DNA of 64,000 nucleotides from Treponema pedis. Its GTDB lineage: Bacteria > Spirochaetota > Spirochaetia > Treponematales > Treponemataceae. Below, piece after piece: positions 46,091-55,854 of the stretch. A program made the position numbers and the translations under genes. The notes under the pieces were generated by a model, which saw nothing but the letters and a program-made list of their open reading frames with translations, was not told the origin of the DNA and made no database searches. The stretch is from contig NZ_CP045670.1 in NCBI RefSeq assembly GCF_017161325.1, forward strand, positions 992,001-1,056,000, in the 5' to 3' direction. Numbering within the stretch: position 1 is the first letter of the stretch; every line of letters begins with the position of its first letter.

Positions 46091-46945
46091 TTAATTAGGA
46101 TATATCGATTTTATAATAGCGGTAATTTTTTCCTCCGAAATATTTCCGCCCTCTACAATAAGCATATTTTCTTCTACTTTTACTTCCGCTTTTAAAGCTC
46201 TTTGTAAAATCATTTTTGCAACCTTTGTAGTCTGAGGAGTGCCGCTTTCTATGTATAAGTCATAACGATATTCATTTTGCTGCATACCGTCCGACGCTTT
46301 TTTTAAATACATTTCGATTTTTCCGAGAGGGAGCCCTAAACTGACACCCAAAATACCGGATAAAAATAAATCGGGGTTTTTTACGAAAATTCCTATATCT
46401 TGTAAATTTGAGTTTATAAGAAAATTGAATTTTTCAGGGAATTCGGGGTCTACCGGTTTTTTCATACGGCTCAACAGCTCTTGCATATCTTTTCTGTTTT
46501 GCGGCCCAAGACCCATACACGCAATAAGCGGTGAAGGTATGGAAACATCAAGATACGGAGATTCGTAATATTTATATCCTTCTTTTGTTTTTTTAGGATT
46601 CCAACCGTCTTTCTTTTTAAAAAAAGAATCCGTCATACCGTAAGGATATTTGCCCCTTGCACAAACCCGTACTTCAACTCCCGCCGCACTTATAGTTATG
46701 CCTGAGTAAATTGCGGTTGTTCTGCTCAAGGCTTGCTTCATACTTTGCCCTGTTGCGGCCGGTAAAACCTGTTCTACAATTTTCCTGTTTTTTTCCACAG
46801 GCATATAAACATATATGTCCGCATCGTCTCCGATAATTCCGAAAGGTTCTTCAATTCCTTTTAGAATCGGGGCGGTTTTACATGATTCAAAAATAAACGC
46901 TAAAATAAGCGGTAAAATTATAAATAATTTTTTTATTTTTTTCAA
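46091..46945 (-). CDS. Treponemal lipoprotein of unknown function
   Basis: A 284-residue predicted lipoprotein: basic start, hydrophobic leader and lipobox FESC (Cys22). It then has a mixed alpha/beta body with no family I recognise. Internal segments such as GDDADIYVYMPVEKNRKIVEQVLP and the C-terminal KAEVKVEENMLIVEGGNISEEKITAII suggest two related alpha-beta modules. The start codon is TTG at 46945, chosen because GGAG lies 8 nt before it and the signal begins there. The FmdB-like gene follows 27 nt downstream on the same strand, so they may be co-transcribed. Confidence 0.75.
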   Translation of the reverse strand: MKKIKKLFIILPLILAFIFESCKTAPILKGIEEPFGIIGDDADIYVYMPVEKNRKIVEQVLPAATGQSMKQALSRTTAIYSGITISAAGVEVRVCARGKYPYGMTDSFFKKKDGWNPKKTKEGYKYYESPYLDVSIPSPLIACMGLGPQNRKDMQELLSRMKKPVDPEFPEKFNFLINSNLQDIGIFVKNPDLFLSGILGVSLGLPLGKIEMYLKKASDGMQQNEYRYDLYIESGTPQTTKVAKMILQRALKAEVKVEENMLIVEGGNISEEKITAIIKSIYPN

Positions 46946-47028
46946 CTTAAAACTCCATTATAAATTTTTATTATGTGTTAAATTATCGGCATTTTTTAAA
47001 AAAGACTGAAAGAGAAACATATTTTATT

Positions 47029-48654
47029 TTAAAAAGAAGTAAACCGAATTTCTTCAGCTTTCCAGATATCGGAAGTTTTTTCCGTTATATCGTCGCCGAA
47101 AACGGCTCCGATAAGAATAAGACGCTTGCCGCTCATCTTATATTTTTCGGCATACCCCTTTTCTTTTATCTGTAAAATAGCTTCATCGGGACTTCCCGTT
47201 CCGTCGGTTTTAAACTCGAAAACATAAACCGTATCGGCAGTGCGTAAAACCAAATCCGCACGCCCCTTATGACTGTGTACTTCCGTTTCAGCATAATACC
47301 CCATAAGCGTAAAAATTATATAAAACGCTATTTGATAATCTCTTTCCCTCACCGCTCCGTTTTTCTTTGTCGCAGTACTGTACGGAATACCTTCGCAGGC
47401 CGCATACATTCTTTTCATAAAAGAGTTTATATCTTTTGTTTCAAGGTCGGTTATAAAATTTTTTATATAAAACCCCGTTTCATCTTTCGTTATTCCCGTG
47501 AATGCGGGAGCAAGATTATTAAAAAAAAACTGTCTTACTTCTTTATTCGGAAAGCCCAATTTATAAACACCGAAGCGCTCATCATAACTTTTTATCGTTA
47601 AATACCCAGCCTGAAAAAATACGGGTATGGGATTTTCGGCATCGGGGCGGTAATCGAATAAGCTTTCCTTACTCATTTCCGCCTCTTCGGTTATATCGCG
47701 TAAATCGTAATCGCCTCCTTTTAATAAATCTATTAAAAAGGTGGGAGTGCCCGTGGCAAACCAATAATAGCCGAACTCACGGGAAGCAAAGGCATTTATA
47801 AGGCTTAAGGGATTATAAACGGGCTTTCCGTTTTGATGAAACAAATAGCCGTCATAGGTTTCTTTTAAACGCTCAAGAGCCGCTTTTTCGGTAAGAGAGC
47901 AGTTTTCCGCAAGAGCTTTTATTTCGGGCATAAAATTTGCTTCAAGTTCTTCTTGAGTAATGCCGCAAATTTCCGCATAGGATTTTTCAAGCGAAATGTC
48001 CAGTAAATTGTTTAAATCGCTGAAAATACTTATTTTACTGAATTTGGTAACTCCGGTTAAAAAGGCAAAACGTATATAGGCGTCGCAGCTTTTTAAAACT
48101 CCGTAAAAACCTTTTAATATTTTACGGTAAGTTTCATAAAGCTCATCGTTTTCATTCATTGTTTCAAGAAGGGGCTTATCGTATTCGTCCGCTAAAATTA
48201 CAACCTGTTTACCGGTTTTTTCATAAATTTGTTTTAACAGCTGTTCAAACCTTATCGGAATATCCGATATTGTAGAGGGCCCGTATAACTTTTCATACTG
48301 TTGAAAAAAACTTTCAAATCTGTTAACTAAGGCCGTTTTGTCAGTGTAAATACCCGCATTAAAATCCAAATATAAAACAGGATATTCCTGCCATATCTCG
48401 CGGGTATTTTTTTCGGCATCTTCAAGGGTTTCGAGTTTTAAGCCCTTAAACAATTCTTTTTGACCGCGGAAATATGCCGCAAGGGTAGAAAGAAAAAGAC
48501 TTTTTCCGAAGCGGCGCGGACGGCTTAAAAAGTAAACCTTATAACCGTTAACCAAGCTCCATACCCACTCGGTTTTATCGACATAGAAAAAATCTTTTTT
48601 ACGTAAGTCTTCAAAACTTTGTACCCCGATGGGCATTTTCCTTATGTTTTTCAT
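47029..48654 (-). CDS. AAA-ATPase-like / PD-(D/E)XK nuclease family protein
   Basis: A 541-residue protein in two parts. Residues 1-280 are an AAA_ATPase_like domain: MPIGVQSFEDLRKKDFFYVDKTEWV, Walker A SRPRRFGKSLF and Walker B VVILADEYDKPLLE. The C-terminal 130 carry a PD-(D/E)XK nuclease-like domain with EVHSHKGRADLVLR and VYVFEFKTDG, giving D and ExK residues. Such genes are often multi-copy in anaerobes and Treponema; roles in defence, mobile DNA or host interaction have been proposed without proof. The ATG at 48654 is 8 nt after a perfect-looking -10 box with no Shine-Dalgarno, so the message is probably leaderless. A decayed relative lies at 33.5 kb with a similar promoter. Confidence 0.88.
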   Translation of the reverse strand: MKNIRKMPIGVQSFEDLRKKDFFYVDKTEWVWSLVNGYKVYFLSRPRRFGKSLFLSTLAAYFRGQKELFKGLKLETLEDAEKNTREIWQEYPVLYLDFNAGIYTDKTALVNRFESFFQQYEKLYGPSTISDIPIRFEQLLKQIYEKTGKQVVILADEYDKPLLETMNENDELYETYRKILKGFYGVLKSCDAYIRFAFLTGVTKFSKISIFSDLNNLLDISLEKSYAEICGITQEELEANFMPEIKALAENCSLTEKAALERLKETYDGYLFHQNGKPVYNPLSLINAFASREFGYYWFATGTPTFLIDLLKGGDYDLRDITEEAEMSKESLFDYRPDAENPIPVFFQAGYLTIKSYDERFGVYKLGFPNKEVRQFFFNNLAPAFTGITKDETGFYIKNFITDLETKDINSFMKRMYAACEGIPYSTATKKNGAVRERDYQIAFYIIFTLMGYYAETEVHSHKGRADLVLRTADTVYVFEFKTDGTGSPDEAILQIKEKGYAEKYKMSGKRLILIGAVFGDDITEKTSDIWKAEEIRFTSF

Positions 48655-48662
48655 AGCAAATA

Positions 48663-48691
48663 AGTATAACATAAGGAAAATAATTTTTCAA
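48663..48691 (-). promoter_or_regulatory. Promoter of the intact AAA/PD-(D/E)XK gene
   Basis: Minus strand: TTGAAA, a 17-nt spacer and TATACT (48668-48663), then 8 nt to the ATG. TTCCTTATGTTA is shared with the promoter at 33.47 kb. Confidence 0.7.
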
Positions 48692-48811
48692 TTGAATGCT
48701 TTGTTTTTTATTTATTATAAAATCGTTTTAAGATTTTATAAAAATCTTTTATAATGCTTTTATTTTTTCTCTTCCAGTGCGTCGATATATGAAAGATTAA
48801 GCCTTCCGATT

Positions 48812-50842
48812 TTATCGATTAACGGGTATTTCCTGTCCTTCTTTTAAAACATCGGAAACTTTTTCAACACGGGAGCGCGAAAGTTTCGATATATGGCACA
48901 AACCTTCTTTGCCCGGCATAATTTCTATAAAGGCTCCGAAATCCATAATTTTTTTAACGACACCGTCATAGACCGTTCCTACTTCAGGGTCGCTTGTAAT
49001 TCCCTTAACAATGGATTTTGCTCCTTTTAAATCGGAAGAGCCGTCTTTACCGTAAATAGTAACCGTTCCGTCGTTTTCGGTATTTATTGTTACATTATAT
49101 TTTTCGGAAATTGCTTTTACGTTTTTTCCTCCGGGGCCGATTAATGCCCCTATTTTATCTTCGGGGATAGTCATCATTTCGACACGCGGAGCGTATTGTG
49201 AAAGTTCCGAACTGGGGACTGAAATAGTTTGGTTCATTATACCGAGAATATGCAGTCTTCCTTCTTTAGCCTGAGCAAGGGCGTTTTTCATAATTTCGGA
49301 AGAAACTCCGGCAATTTTTATATCCATTTGAAAACCTGTAATGCCGTCCGCAGTACCGGCAACCTTAAAATCCATATCGCCTAAATGGTCTTCTTCGCCT
49401 AAAATATCGGAAAGAATTGCATAGCGGTCGTTACCTTCGGTAATTAAACCCATAGCAATGCCTGCAACGGGCTTTTTCATCGGAACACCGGCATGTAAAA
49501 GCGAAAGAGTTCCGGAACAAACGGTCGCCATAGAAGAAGAGCCGTTGGATTCCAAAATCTCGGAAACTACACGTACAGTGTACGGAAATTTTTCTCTTGA
49601 AGGAATCATAGGGTAAAGAGAGCGGTGAGCCAGATTTCCGTGGCCTATTTCACGCCTTCCCGTGCCTAATCTTCCTACCTCACCTACGGAGAAAGGCGGG
49701 AAATTGTAGTGTAAAATAAAATTTTCTCTTCGGTCGCCTTCGATATCGTCGTAAATTTGCTCATCGAAAACCGTTCCGATTGTTACAACTCCCAAAGACT
49801 GGGTTTCGCCGCGTGTAAAAACCGCCGAACCGTGCGGACGGGGTAATACACCTATTTCACAGGTAATGGGGCGTATATTCTTTGTGCCGCGCCCGTCAAC
49901 GCGTAAGCCCTTATCCAAAATATTTTTACGCAAAATATTATATTCCATTTCTTCAAAAAGGGCGTTAAAAAGTTTTAGCTGAATTTCATCTTCAAGCTGT
50001 TCGGCATATTTTTCCGCAATTTCTTCTTTTACCTTATCGGATTCCTCGCGGCGTTCCATCTTTGTGGAAAGATAAAGGGTTTTGCTCAGACGAGGGAATG
50101 CCTCATCATAAATGGCTTGTTTATTTTCAAGCTCAACTTCAAGAGGAACAAGCGGCAATTTTTCTTTTCCGGCAAGTCCCCGTAAATCTTCTTGGATTTT
50201 ACACAGAGCCTTTATCATTTCATGGGCCTTTTCGAGAGCCGTAAGCATAACTTCTTCGGAAACTTCGTTAGCCCCTCCTTCAACCATTGTAATGCCGTCC
50301 TTTGTTCCGGCGACTACTATTTCCATATCGGCGGTTTCTATTTGCTCAAATGTCGGGTTTATAATATATTCTCCGTTTTTAAATGCAACGCGTGCCGCAG
50401 CTACCGGTCCGTCAAAGGGAATATCCGAAATATGAACTGCTGCGGAGCTTGCAATAACCGCAAGAATATCCGGCGGGTTTATCATATCGGTGGAAATACA
50501 GGTAGGAATAAGCTGAATTTCTCTTCCGAATTCTTTTTTAAATAAGGGCCGCATAGGTCTGTCGATAAGGCGCGAAACTAAAATTTCTTTATCTTTAGGT
50601 CGGCTTTCTCTTTTTATAAATCCGCCCGGGATTTTTCCCGCGGCATAATATTTTTCGTTATAATCAACAGTTAAAGGCACATAATCCAAACCTTCCTGGG
50701 CTTGTCCGGACGCGCAAATTGTAGCTAAGATAGCGGAACCTGCATATTCCGCATAAATTGAACCGTTAGCCTGTTTGGCCAAATGCCCGGTTTCAAGTAT
50801 TAAATCGTATTCTCCTATTTTATAAGTAACTCTTTGTTTCAT
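48812..50842 (-). CDS. pnp: Polyribonucleotide nucleotidyltransferase, S1 domain truncated by a frameshift
   Basis: PNPase degrades RNA from the 3' end with phosphate. Two RNase PH domains (for example [25 protein letters not shown] and [19 protein letters not shown]) are followed by a KH domain ([19 protein letters not shown]) and an S1 domain ([27 protein letters not shown]). The ATG at 50842 follows TTGGAG. The frame stops at EGQEIPVNR. Just beyond, in another frame, lies the normal end [19 protein letters not shown] with a stop at 48762-48760. A loss of about 11 (or 2) nt at GTTAATCGATAA explains this. The last S1 strand is therefore missing as read. The upstream neighbour is rpsO, the classical arrangement. 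Confidence 0.9.
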   Translation of the reverse strand: MKQRVTYKIGEYDLILETGHLAKQANGSIYAEYAGSAILATICASGQAQEGLDYVPLTVDYNEKYYAAGKIPGGFIKRESRPKDKEILVSRLIDRPMRPLFKKEFGREIQLIPTCISTDMINPPDILAVIASSAAVHISDIPFDGPVAAARVAFKNGEYIINPTFEQIETADMEIVVAGTKDGITMVEGGANEVSEEVMLTALEKAHEMIKALCKIQEDLRGLAGKEKLPLVPLEVELENKQAIYDEAFPRLSKTLYLSTKMERREESDKVKEEIAEKYAEQLEDEIQLKLFNALFEEMEYNILRKNILDKGLRVDGRGTKNIRPITCEIGVLPRPHGSAVFTRGETQSLGVVTIGTVFDEQIYDDIEGDRRENFILHYNFPPFSVGEVGRLGTGRREIGHGNLAHRSLYPMIPSREKFPYTVRVVSEILESNGSSSMATVCSGTLSLLHAGVPMKKPVAGIAMGLITEGNDRYAILSDILGEEDHLGDMDFKVAGTADGITGFQMDIKIAGVSSEIMKNALAQAKEGRLHILGIMNQTISVPSSELSQYAPRVEMMTIPEDKIGALIGPGGKNVKAISEKYNVTINTENDGTVTIYGKDGSSDLKGAKSIVKGITSDPEVGTVYDGVVKKIMDFGAFIEIMPGKEGLCHISKLSRSRVEKVSDVLKEGQEIPVNR

Positions 50843-50885
50843 TATTTTCTCCAAATTAAATTCTTTCCTTATACATAAATAAAAA

Positions 50886-50914
50886 GGTACAAAGAGCAAG
50901 GAACTCTTTGTACC
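50886..50914 (-). terminator. Terminator/processing hairpin between rpsO and pnp
   Basis: GGTACAAAGAG pairs with CTCTTTGTACC over 11 bp, followed on the minus strand by TTTTT. In many bacteria this gap carries an attenuator and RNase III site that controls pnp. Confidence 0.8.
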
Positions 50915-50922
50915 CTGTCAAA

Positions 50923-51192
50923 TTATTTTCTGAGGTTAAGCTCTTTAAGGATTGCTCTGTAGCCCTCAATGTCGGTACGCTGATAATATTTAAGCAAACT
51001 GCGTCTGTGTCCGACCATACCCAGTAAGCCGCGTCTGCTGCCGGCGTCTTTTTTATTGACCTTACAATGTTCGGTCAACTGGTTAATTTTTTCCGTCAGC
51101 AATGCGATTTGTACCTTAATATCACCGGTATCCTTTTCATTTGCACCGAATTTCTTTACAATCGATGCTTTTTGCTCTTTTGTAATTGCCAT
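50923..51192 (-). CDS. rpsO: 30S ribosomal protein S15
   Basis: An 89-residue S15, full length. It binds 16S rRNA at the central domain. The conserved stretches are KFGANEKDTGDIKVQIALLTEKINQL, LTEHCKVNKKDAGSRRGLLGMVGHRRSLLKYY and the closing RYRAILKELNLRK-like end. AAGGAGT stands before the ATG. It lies between ribF and pnp on the minus strand, 6 nt after ribF, an order common in bacteria. A strong hairpin behind it limits readthrough into pnp. Confidence 0.97.
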   Translation of the reverse strand: MAITKEQKASIVKKFGANEKDTGDIKVQIALLTEKINQLTEHCKVNKKDAGSRRGLLGMVGHRRSLLKYYQRTDIEGYRAILKELNLRK

Positions 51193-51198
51193 TTTTTT

Positions 51199-52041
51199 TT
51201 ACTCCTTACAAATAAATTCAATTGCGTCAAAGTTATTAAGATTTTCCAAACCGAATTGACCGGTGCTATCCTTTTCAAGACAAAGCCCGACTTCGCTCTC
51301 TTTTACAAAAAAAACGGCTTTTTTTACCGCACCGTCAATCGTTTTAATTAAAACCTTATACTTCCCGTAATTCGGAAGTATCTGCGTTATATACGAGCGC
51401 AGTGCCGAAAGCGAATTGTTTTCGGTTATTAACCACGCAGGACCTACGATATCGAATAAAAAAGGATAACCCAAAAGGTTTTTTGCAAGGGTAAAATCTC
51501 CCGCCGCAACGGCATTACGTATAGCGGTAGAACTGATGCGTAAATTACCGTTAAGGTTTACGGATTTTATGGAATCAAAGCAAAAGCCAATCTGTGAAGC
51601 AAGTTCCTTAATTTCAACCGCTCCAAATCCCCGGCGATATCCGCACGAAAAATCCTCACCTACGGCAAGATACTTTATACGGATAGTTTTTATAAGAATA
51701 TCGAAGAACTCTTTACCTTCTATTTTAGCGAATTCCGAAGAAAAGTCAATAAGTACGACAAACCGAAAACCCAGCTCTCTGAACTTTTTAAGCCTCAGTC
51801 TTAAAGTCGATACGTCTCCGGAATAAGAGCCGTTTTTTACCGAAACGGGCGGACGGAAAAAAGTAATAATTCCTGAAGGAATTCCGTTTTTTTCAGAATA
51901 GTTTAATACATATTTAAAAAGCTCTTTATGCCCCTTATGCGGCCCGTCAAAACCTCCTATCGTAACGGAGGTTCCTTGCGGGAATAAACACTCTTTAACG
52001 GCAATAAGTTCTTCCCACGAAATTATTTTAAAATCTTCCAT
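51199..52041 (-). CDS. ribF: FAD synthetase-type RibF protein with degenerate riboflavin kinase half
   Basis: A 280-residue protein. The N-terminal 185 residues are an FMN adenylyltransferase domain with the nucleotidyltransferase motif GGFDGPHKGHKELF (near residue 28) and LAVGEDFSCGYRRGFG, ending ISSTAIRNAVAAGDFTLAKNLLGYPF. The C-terminal part should be a riboflavin kinase, but the hallmark GFPTAN motif and the Asn/Thr metal site are not seen; the sequence there is short and diverged. FAD synthesis from FMN is therefore supported but phosphorylation of riboflavin is doubtful. AAGAAAAGAGA is a weak ribosome site. It is the first gene of a ribF-rpsO-pnp run. Confidence 0.85.
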   Translation of the reverse strand: MEDFKIISWEELIAVKECLFPQGTSVTIGGFDGPHKGHKELFKYVLNYSEKNGIPSGIITFFRPPVSVKNGSYSGDVSTLRLRLKKFRELGFRFVVLIDFSSEFAKIEGKEFFDILIKTIRIKYLAVGEDFSCGYRRGFGAVEIKELASQIGFCFDSIKSVNLNGNLRISSTAIRNAVAAGDFTLAKNLLGYPFLFDIVGPAWLITENNSLSALRSYITQILPNYGKYKVLIKTIDGAVKKAVFFVKESEVGLCLEKDSTGQFGLENLNNFDAIEFICKE

Positions 52042-52225
52042 TCTCTTTTCTTAATTTCAAAATTGTTCTATGAGCGTTAAATTATAAGGATTTTTAGCGG
52101 TTAAAACAAGAGGATATGCCCGTATAAAGTTTTTATTAAAAAACTCCTCTCATTCTATATTTTTATCTTGCTTTTTTTTACCGATAAGTATATAATTGAT
52201 TTACGTAAAGTATAAAGGAGAGTTA

Positions 52226-52254
52226 TTGACATGAATACAAAAAATCAGTATATT
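52226..52254 (+). promoter_or_regulatory. Near-consensus promoter of the CZB chemoreceptor
   Basis: TTGACA (52226-52231), a 17-nt spacer and TATATT (52249-52254). The transcription start would fall inside the adjacent poly-C tract. The rest of the gap (52042-52225) has no gene apart from a possible micro-ORF start at 52231. Confidence 0.75.
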
Positions 52255-52255
52255 A

Positions 52256-52270
52256 CCCCCCCCCCCCCCC
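52256..52270. repeat. Poly-C tract (15 nt) at the chemoreceptor transcription start
   Basis: Fifteen C directly after the -10 box. The tract also lies inside a possible micro-ORF (ATG 52231, GGAG upstream) whose end depends on tract length: with 14 C its TGA would overlap the receptor ATG. Confidence 0.9.
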
Positions 52271-52305
52271 TATCCATATAAATATTTTAAGGAGAAAATT
52301 ATAAA

Positions 52306-54795
52306 ATGAAAAAACGTCGCTCCATAAAATTAAAGTTATTGATTATATTCGGATTGTTAACTATGGCTGCCACTTTTGTATTAAGCCTTTTAGCATCGCA
52401 AATTGCAAAAAAAGCCGTTATCGAAAAGGTAGAGGCACACCTTACAGATAAAGCGGTCGATTCCGCAGAAATTATTGACGGCAGAGTACAGGCCTTTTTC
52501 CAATTCCTTGAAGGTATTTCCCGGGCTCCCATACTGCGCGATGACGGTATTTCTTATACCGAAAAAGCTTTGTATTTAAAAAAAGAAGCTGCATTTAACA
52601 ATAAGATACATCTTTTAAGTTTGGCCGATATGAGCGGTAATTTATATACATACGGTGAAAAAGTAATTGATATAAGCACACAGGAATGGTATGGGCCTAC
52701 AAGGCAGGGCAAGAATTTTATAAGCGAGCCGTTTATTTCAAAATTGGACGGCTCCCTTATTACGGTATTAAGCGTTCCGATTTACGGGGACAATAAAGAT
52801 ATTATAGGGATGTTAAGTGCCACCGTAGACGGATTACTGTTATCGCAAGATATTGACGACATTGTTGTAGGTAAAACGGGCTATTGTTTTGTTGTCGGAA
52901 CAACGGGAAATATTATTGCGCATAAAGATAATGAATCGGTTAAAACGGCTTTGAATCCTATAAAGGCATCGGAAACGGACACGGGCTTTTCTTCTCTTGC
53001 GGCTTTTGTACGGCATGCTCTTAATGTGAAAAACACCGAAATAGGTTATTATGATTATAAGGGAATATCCTGTATTGCCTCGTATTCCGCGATAAAAACT
53101 ACAGGTTGGACCTTAATTATTAAAGCTCCGGTAGAAGAATTTATGGGAACGGTACAAACTTTGCAAAAGTCTTTAGCTTTTATCGGTATTATAATTTTAA
53201 TCAGTGCTCTTATCGTTGTATTTCTTACGGCTCATGCAATAGTAAAACCGATTACGGGTGTAGTCGTTGCTTTAAAAGATATTTCCGAAGGGGAAGGAGA
53301 TTTAACGGTGCGCCTTCCTTTACACGGTAATGATGAAATAACGGACTTATCTCAATATTTTAATAAAACAATCGAAAAAATAAAAGCTTCAATTCAGGAA
53401 ATCGGAAATAATGCGGAAACTATGCTTGACATAGGAGACGCTCTTGCAAACAGTATGACGGAAACCGCTACTTCCGTAAACCAAATAAGCGCAAACATTG
53501 ACGGCGTTAAAAAACAAACGCTGACTCAGGCGGCAAGCGTTACGGAAACCGCCGCTACCGTGGAAGAAATTATTCGAACAATAAAGCAGCTTAATAACAG
53601 CATTGAAAATCAGGCTGCAAGTGTAGCTCAATCTTCTTCTTCGGTAGAGGAGATGGTTGCAAATATAAGTTCAATTACTCAAACTCTCGGAAAAAGCGAT
53701 AATATAATTAAAGAGCTTGCAACCGCTACGGCGGACGGTAAAGAAACATTGAGTTCTTCAAATACCATAACGCAAAAAATTTCGGAAGAATCCGGCAGCT
53801 TAATGGAAGCTTCAAGTGTTATTCAGCATATTGCAAGTCAAACAAATCTTTTAGCTATGAATGCGGCGATAGAGGCAGCTCATGCGGGTGATGCCGGAAA
53901 GGGTTTTGCGGTTGTTGCGGACGAAATCCGAAAATTGGCCGAAGAGTCTTCGGCTCAAGGAAAAACAATAACCGCTACCTTAAAAACTCTTTCAACCGAA
54001 ATCGATACCCTTTCGGAATCCTCTAAAACGGTTGAAGAAAAATTCAATGCTATTTTTTCTTTGGCGGAAAATGTTAAAGAAATGAGTAACCGAATTATGG
54101 AAGCTATGCACGAACAGGAAAACGGCAGTAAGGAAGTTCTTAATGCAATCCGTAATATAAATATGGTAACTGTAGAAGTAAAAGAAGGTTCCGAAGAAAT
54201 GCTGAAAGGAGGCGAAGGTGTCGCCGAAGAAATGCAAAAACTTGACGGCCTGACCAGAGTTATTACCGACAGTATGAATGAAATGGCGTCCGGAACGAGT
54301 CAAATAAATACTTCAGTGGAAGAGGTAACGGTAATAGCTCAGAAGAATAAAATAAGTATAGAGAATTTATCAAATGAGGTAAATAAATTTAAAGTAGGAA
54401 ATAGTGAAAAGCGGACTGCCGTTAAAAAATCGGAAAGGACTATTGATTTAAATAATGCAATTAAACGGCACGTAGAATGGAAGGTAAAACTCCGCACCGC
54501 AATTGATTTACATGAAAAACTTGATGCCGAAACCATTTCCAAAGATAATAAATGCGAATTCGGAGAATGGCTGCACAGCGAAGCAACCGAAAAATATAGA
54601 AATTTACCCTCATTTGCAGTTTGTTTGGCAAAGCATGCTCAATTTCATAAAGAAGCGGGTAAGGTTGCCTCTACAATCAATGCGGGAAAATTTGAAGAAG
54701 CCGAACTTATGTTAAATTCCGATTCGTCTTTCAGTGCGGCTTCAAGCGAGGTTGCCTCCGCGGTTACGGCTCTTAAAACGGAAATAGGTTTATAG
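52306..54795 (+). CDS. Methyl-accepting chemotaxis protein with C-terminal CZB zinc domain
   Basis: An 829-residue chemoreceptor. TM1 is near residues 8-30, a double-Cache sensor follows (to [15 protein letters not shown]), TM2 is near 290, then HAMP ([30 protein letters not shown]). The signalling domain tip reads [31 protein letters not shown]. The last 110 residues are a chemoreceptor zinc-binding domain: [26 protein letters not shown] and [11 protein letters not shown] supply the His/Cys ligands. CZB domains sense zinc or, through the Cys, oxidants such as hypochlorous acid. AAGGAG precedes the ATG. It is close in build to the receptor at 13.9 kb, which lacks CZB. Its promoter adjoins a C15 tract, so expression may be phase variable. 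Confidence 0.94.
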   Translation: MKKRRSIKLKLLIIFGLLTMAATFVLSLLASQIAKKAVIEKVEAHLTDKAVDSAEIIDGRVQAFFQFLEGISRAPILRDDGISYTEKALYLKKEAAFNNKIHLLSLADMSGNLYTYGEKVIDISTQEWYGPTRQGKNFISEPFISKLDGSLITVLSVPIYGDNKDIIGMLSATVDGLLLSQDIDDIVVGKTGYCFVVGTTGNIIAHKDNESVKTALNPIKASETDTGFSSLAAFVRHALNVKNTEIGYYDYKGISCIASYSAIKTTGWTLIIKAPVEEFMGTVQTLQKSLAFIGIIILISALIVVFLTAHAIVKPITGVVVALKDISEGEGDLTVRLPLHGNDEITDLSQYFNKTIEKIKASIQEIGNNAETMLDIGDALANSMTETATSVNQISANIDGVKKQTLTQAASVTETAATVEEIIRTIKQLNNSIENQAASVAQSSSSVEEMVANISSITQTLGKSDNIIKELATATADGKETLSSSNTITQKISEESGSLMEASSVIQHIASQTNLLAMNAAIEAAHAGDAGKGFAVVADEIRKLAEESSAQGKTITATLKTLSTEIDTLSESSKTVEEKFNAIFSLAENVKEMSNRIMEAMHEQENGSKEVLNAIRNINMVTVEVKEGSEEMLKGGEGVAEEMQKLDGLTRVITDSMNEMASGTSQINTSVEEVTVIAQKNKISIENLSNEVNKFKVGNSEKRTAVKKSERTIDLNNAIKRHVEWKVKLRTAIDLHEKLDAETISKDNKCEFGEWLHSEATEKYRNLPSFAVCLAKHAQFHKEAGKVASTINAGKFEEAELMLNSDSSFSAASSEVASAVTALKTEIGL

Positions 54796-54805
54796 CAATT
54801 GCCGT

Positions 54806-55810
54806 TTAAACATATTTTGCAATGGAATCTCCGGATTTTCCGGTAATTTCGTAAAGACAAATTTCCATAAGCGTATTTTGTAAGCCCGTTCCCATTGAGC
54901 GGAGCTTTAAATCCGTTTCGGCAAGTAAGGCTATAATTTTTGTGCAGCGGTTTCCGTTCCAAAGGTTTGCAGCGCGTCTATATTGCGTAATTGCATTTTT
55001 GCTTGTAAAGCCCAAGCGTTTTAAAGCAAAATCATCAAGATAAGCGTTTTCACGGTGAGCTTCGTGCCAATCGTTTAAACGGCGAAAACAATAAGTAAGA
55101 CCTGCAATTATCTGCACGGGAGAAGAATTTTTTGAAAGCATCAACTTTTGCGTAATGGATAAGGCAGCTTCCAAATCGGCAAGGGTAAGCGCATTAAAAA
55201 GCGTAAACGGAGTTTCTTCTTTATTGTGCGCAAAAAATTTTTCTATATCTTCCTGTGTAATTACCGAGCCTTTTTGTAAAAATAAGGCCAAATGAGAGCA
55301 CGCCGTCTTTAATGCATCGGTATTGTTTTCCACTAATTCCAAAAGAGAATCGACGGCGGAGTTTTCGATTTTAATGCCTTCTTTAAAAAAGAAATTACGT
55401 ATCCACTCCTGTTTTTTATTTTCGAACATTTCCCAAAATATTTTTTGCTGTGCTTTTGGAACCGTATCCGAGATTTTCTTTAAAACTGAAATTTCATCGG
55501 AAATTAAAATTAAAAAGGAATCGTTTTGAATATTATCAGCGGAAACCGAGTCAATCCAATTTGTTAAAAGTTCTATATCTTCTTTTTTTTTAATAAGTTC
55601 GGCAGATTTTAAGATAACAAGTTTAGCCGGCGAAAAAAGAGATGCGTTTTGTAAAAGAGAAATTACGCTTCCCATATCGGTTTCGCCCGCATACATTGTA
55701 TGAGTTTCCATATCGCCGTATTTTTTTAAAAGAGTTTTTGAAATTGTTTCAACTGCGGTGTTTCGCTCTCCTATTTCAGGTCCCAAAAAAAGCCAAACCG
55801 GACTCGGCAC
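54806..55810 (-). CDS. holA: DNA polymerase III subunit delta
   Basis: A 334-residue clamp-loader subunit that opens the sliding clamp ring. The N-terminal part is an AAA+-like fold without Walker A (WLFLGPEIGERNTAVETI, typical of delta). A clamp-binding segment ASLFSPAKLVILK follows, and the C-terminal collar reads PVQIIAGLTYCFRRL..LAETDLKLRSMG. The GTG at 55810 is chosen because AGGAGG stands 7 nt before it; upstream in-frame ATG 55879 has no such site and overlaps the preceding gene. It is convergent with the chemoreceptor gene, with only 10 nt between their ends and no visible terminator. Confidence 0.9.
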   Translation of the reverse strand: MPSPVWLFLGPEIGERNTAVETISKTLLKKYGDMETHTMYAGETDMGSVISLLQNASLFSPAKLVILKSAELIKKKEDIELLTNWIDSVSADNIQNDSFLILISDEISVLKKISDTVPKAQQKIFWEMFENKKQEWIRNFFFKEGIKIENSAVDSLLELVENNTDALKTACSHLALFLQKGSVITQEDIEKFFAHNKEETPFTLFNALTLADLEAALSITQKLMLSKNSSPVQIIAGLTYCFRRLNDWHEAHRENAYLDDFALKRLGFTSKNAITQYRRAANLWNGNRCTKIIALLAETDLKLRSMGTGLQNTLMEICLYEITGKSGDSIAKYV

Positions 55811-55854
55811 AATATTCCTCCTGCCAAAAATTATTTTATAATATTTTTCCGAAT

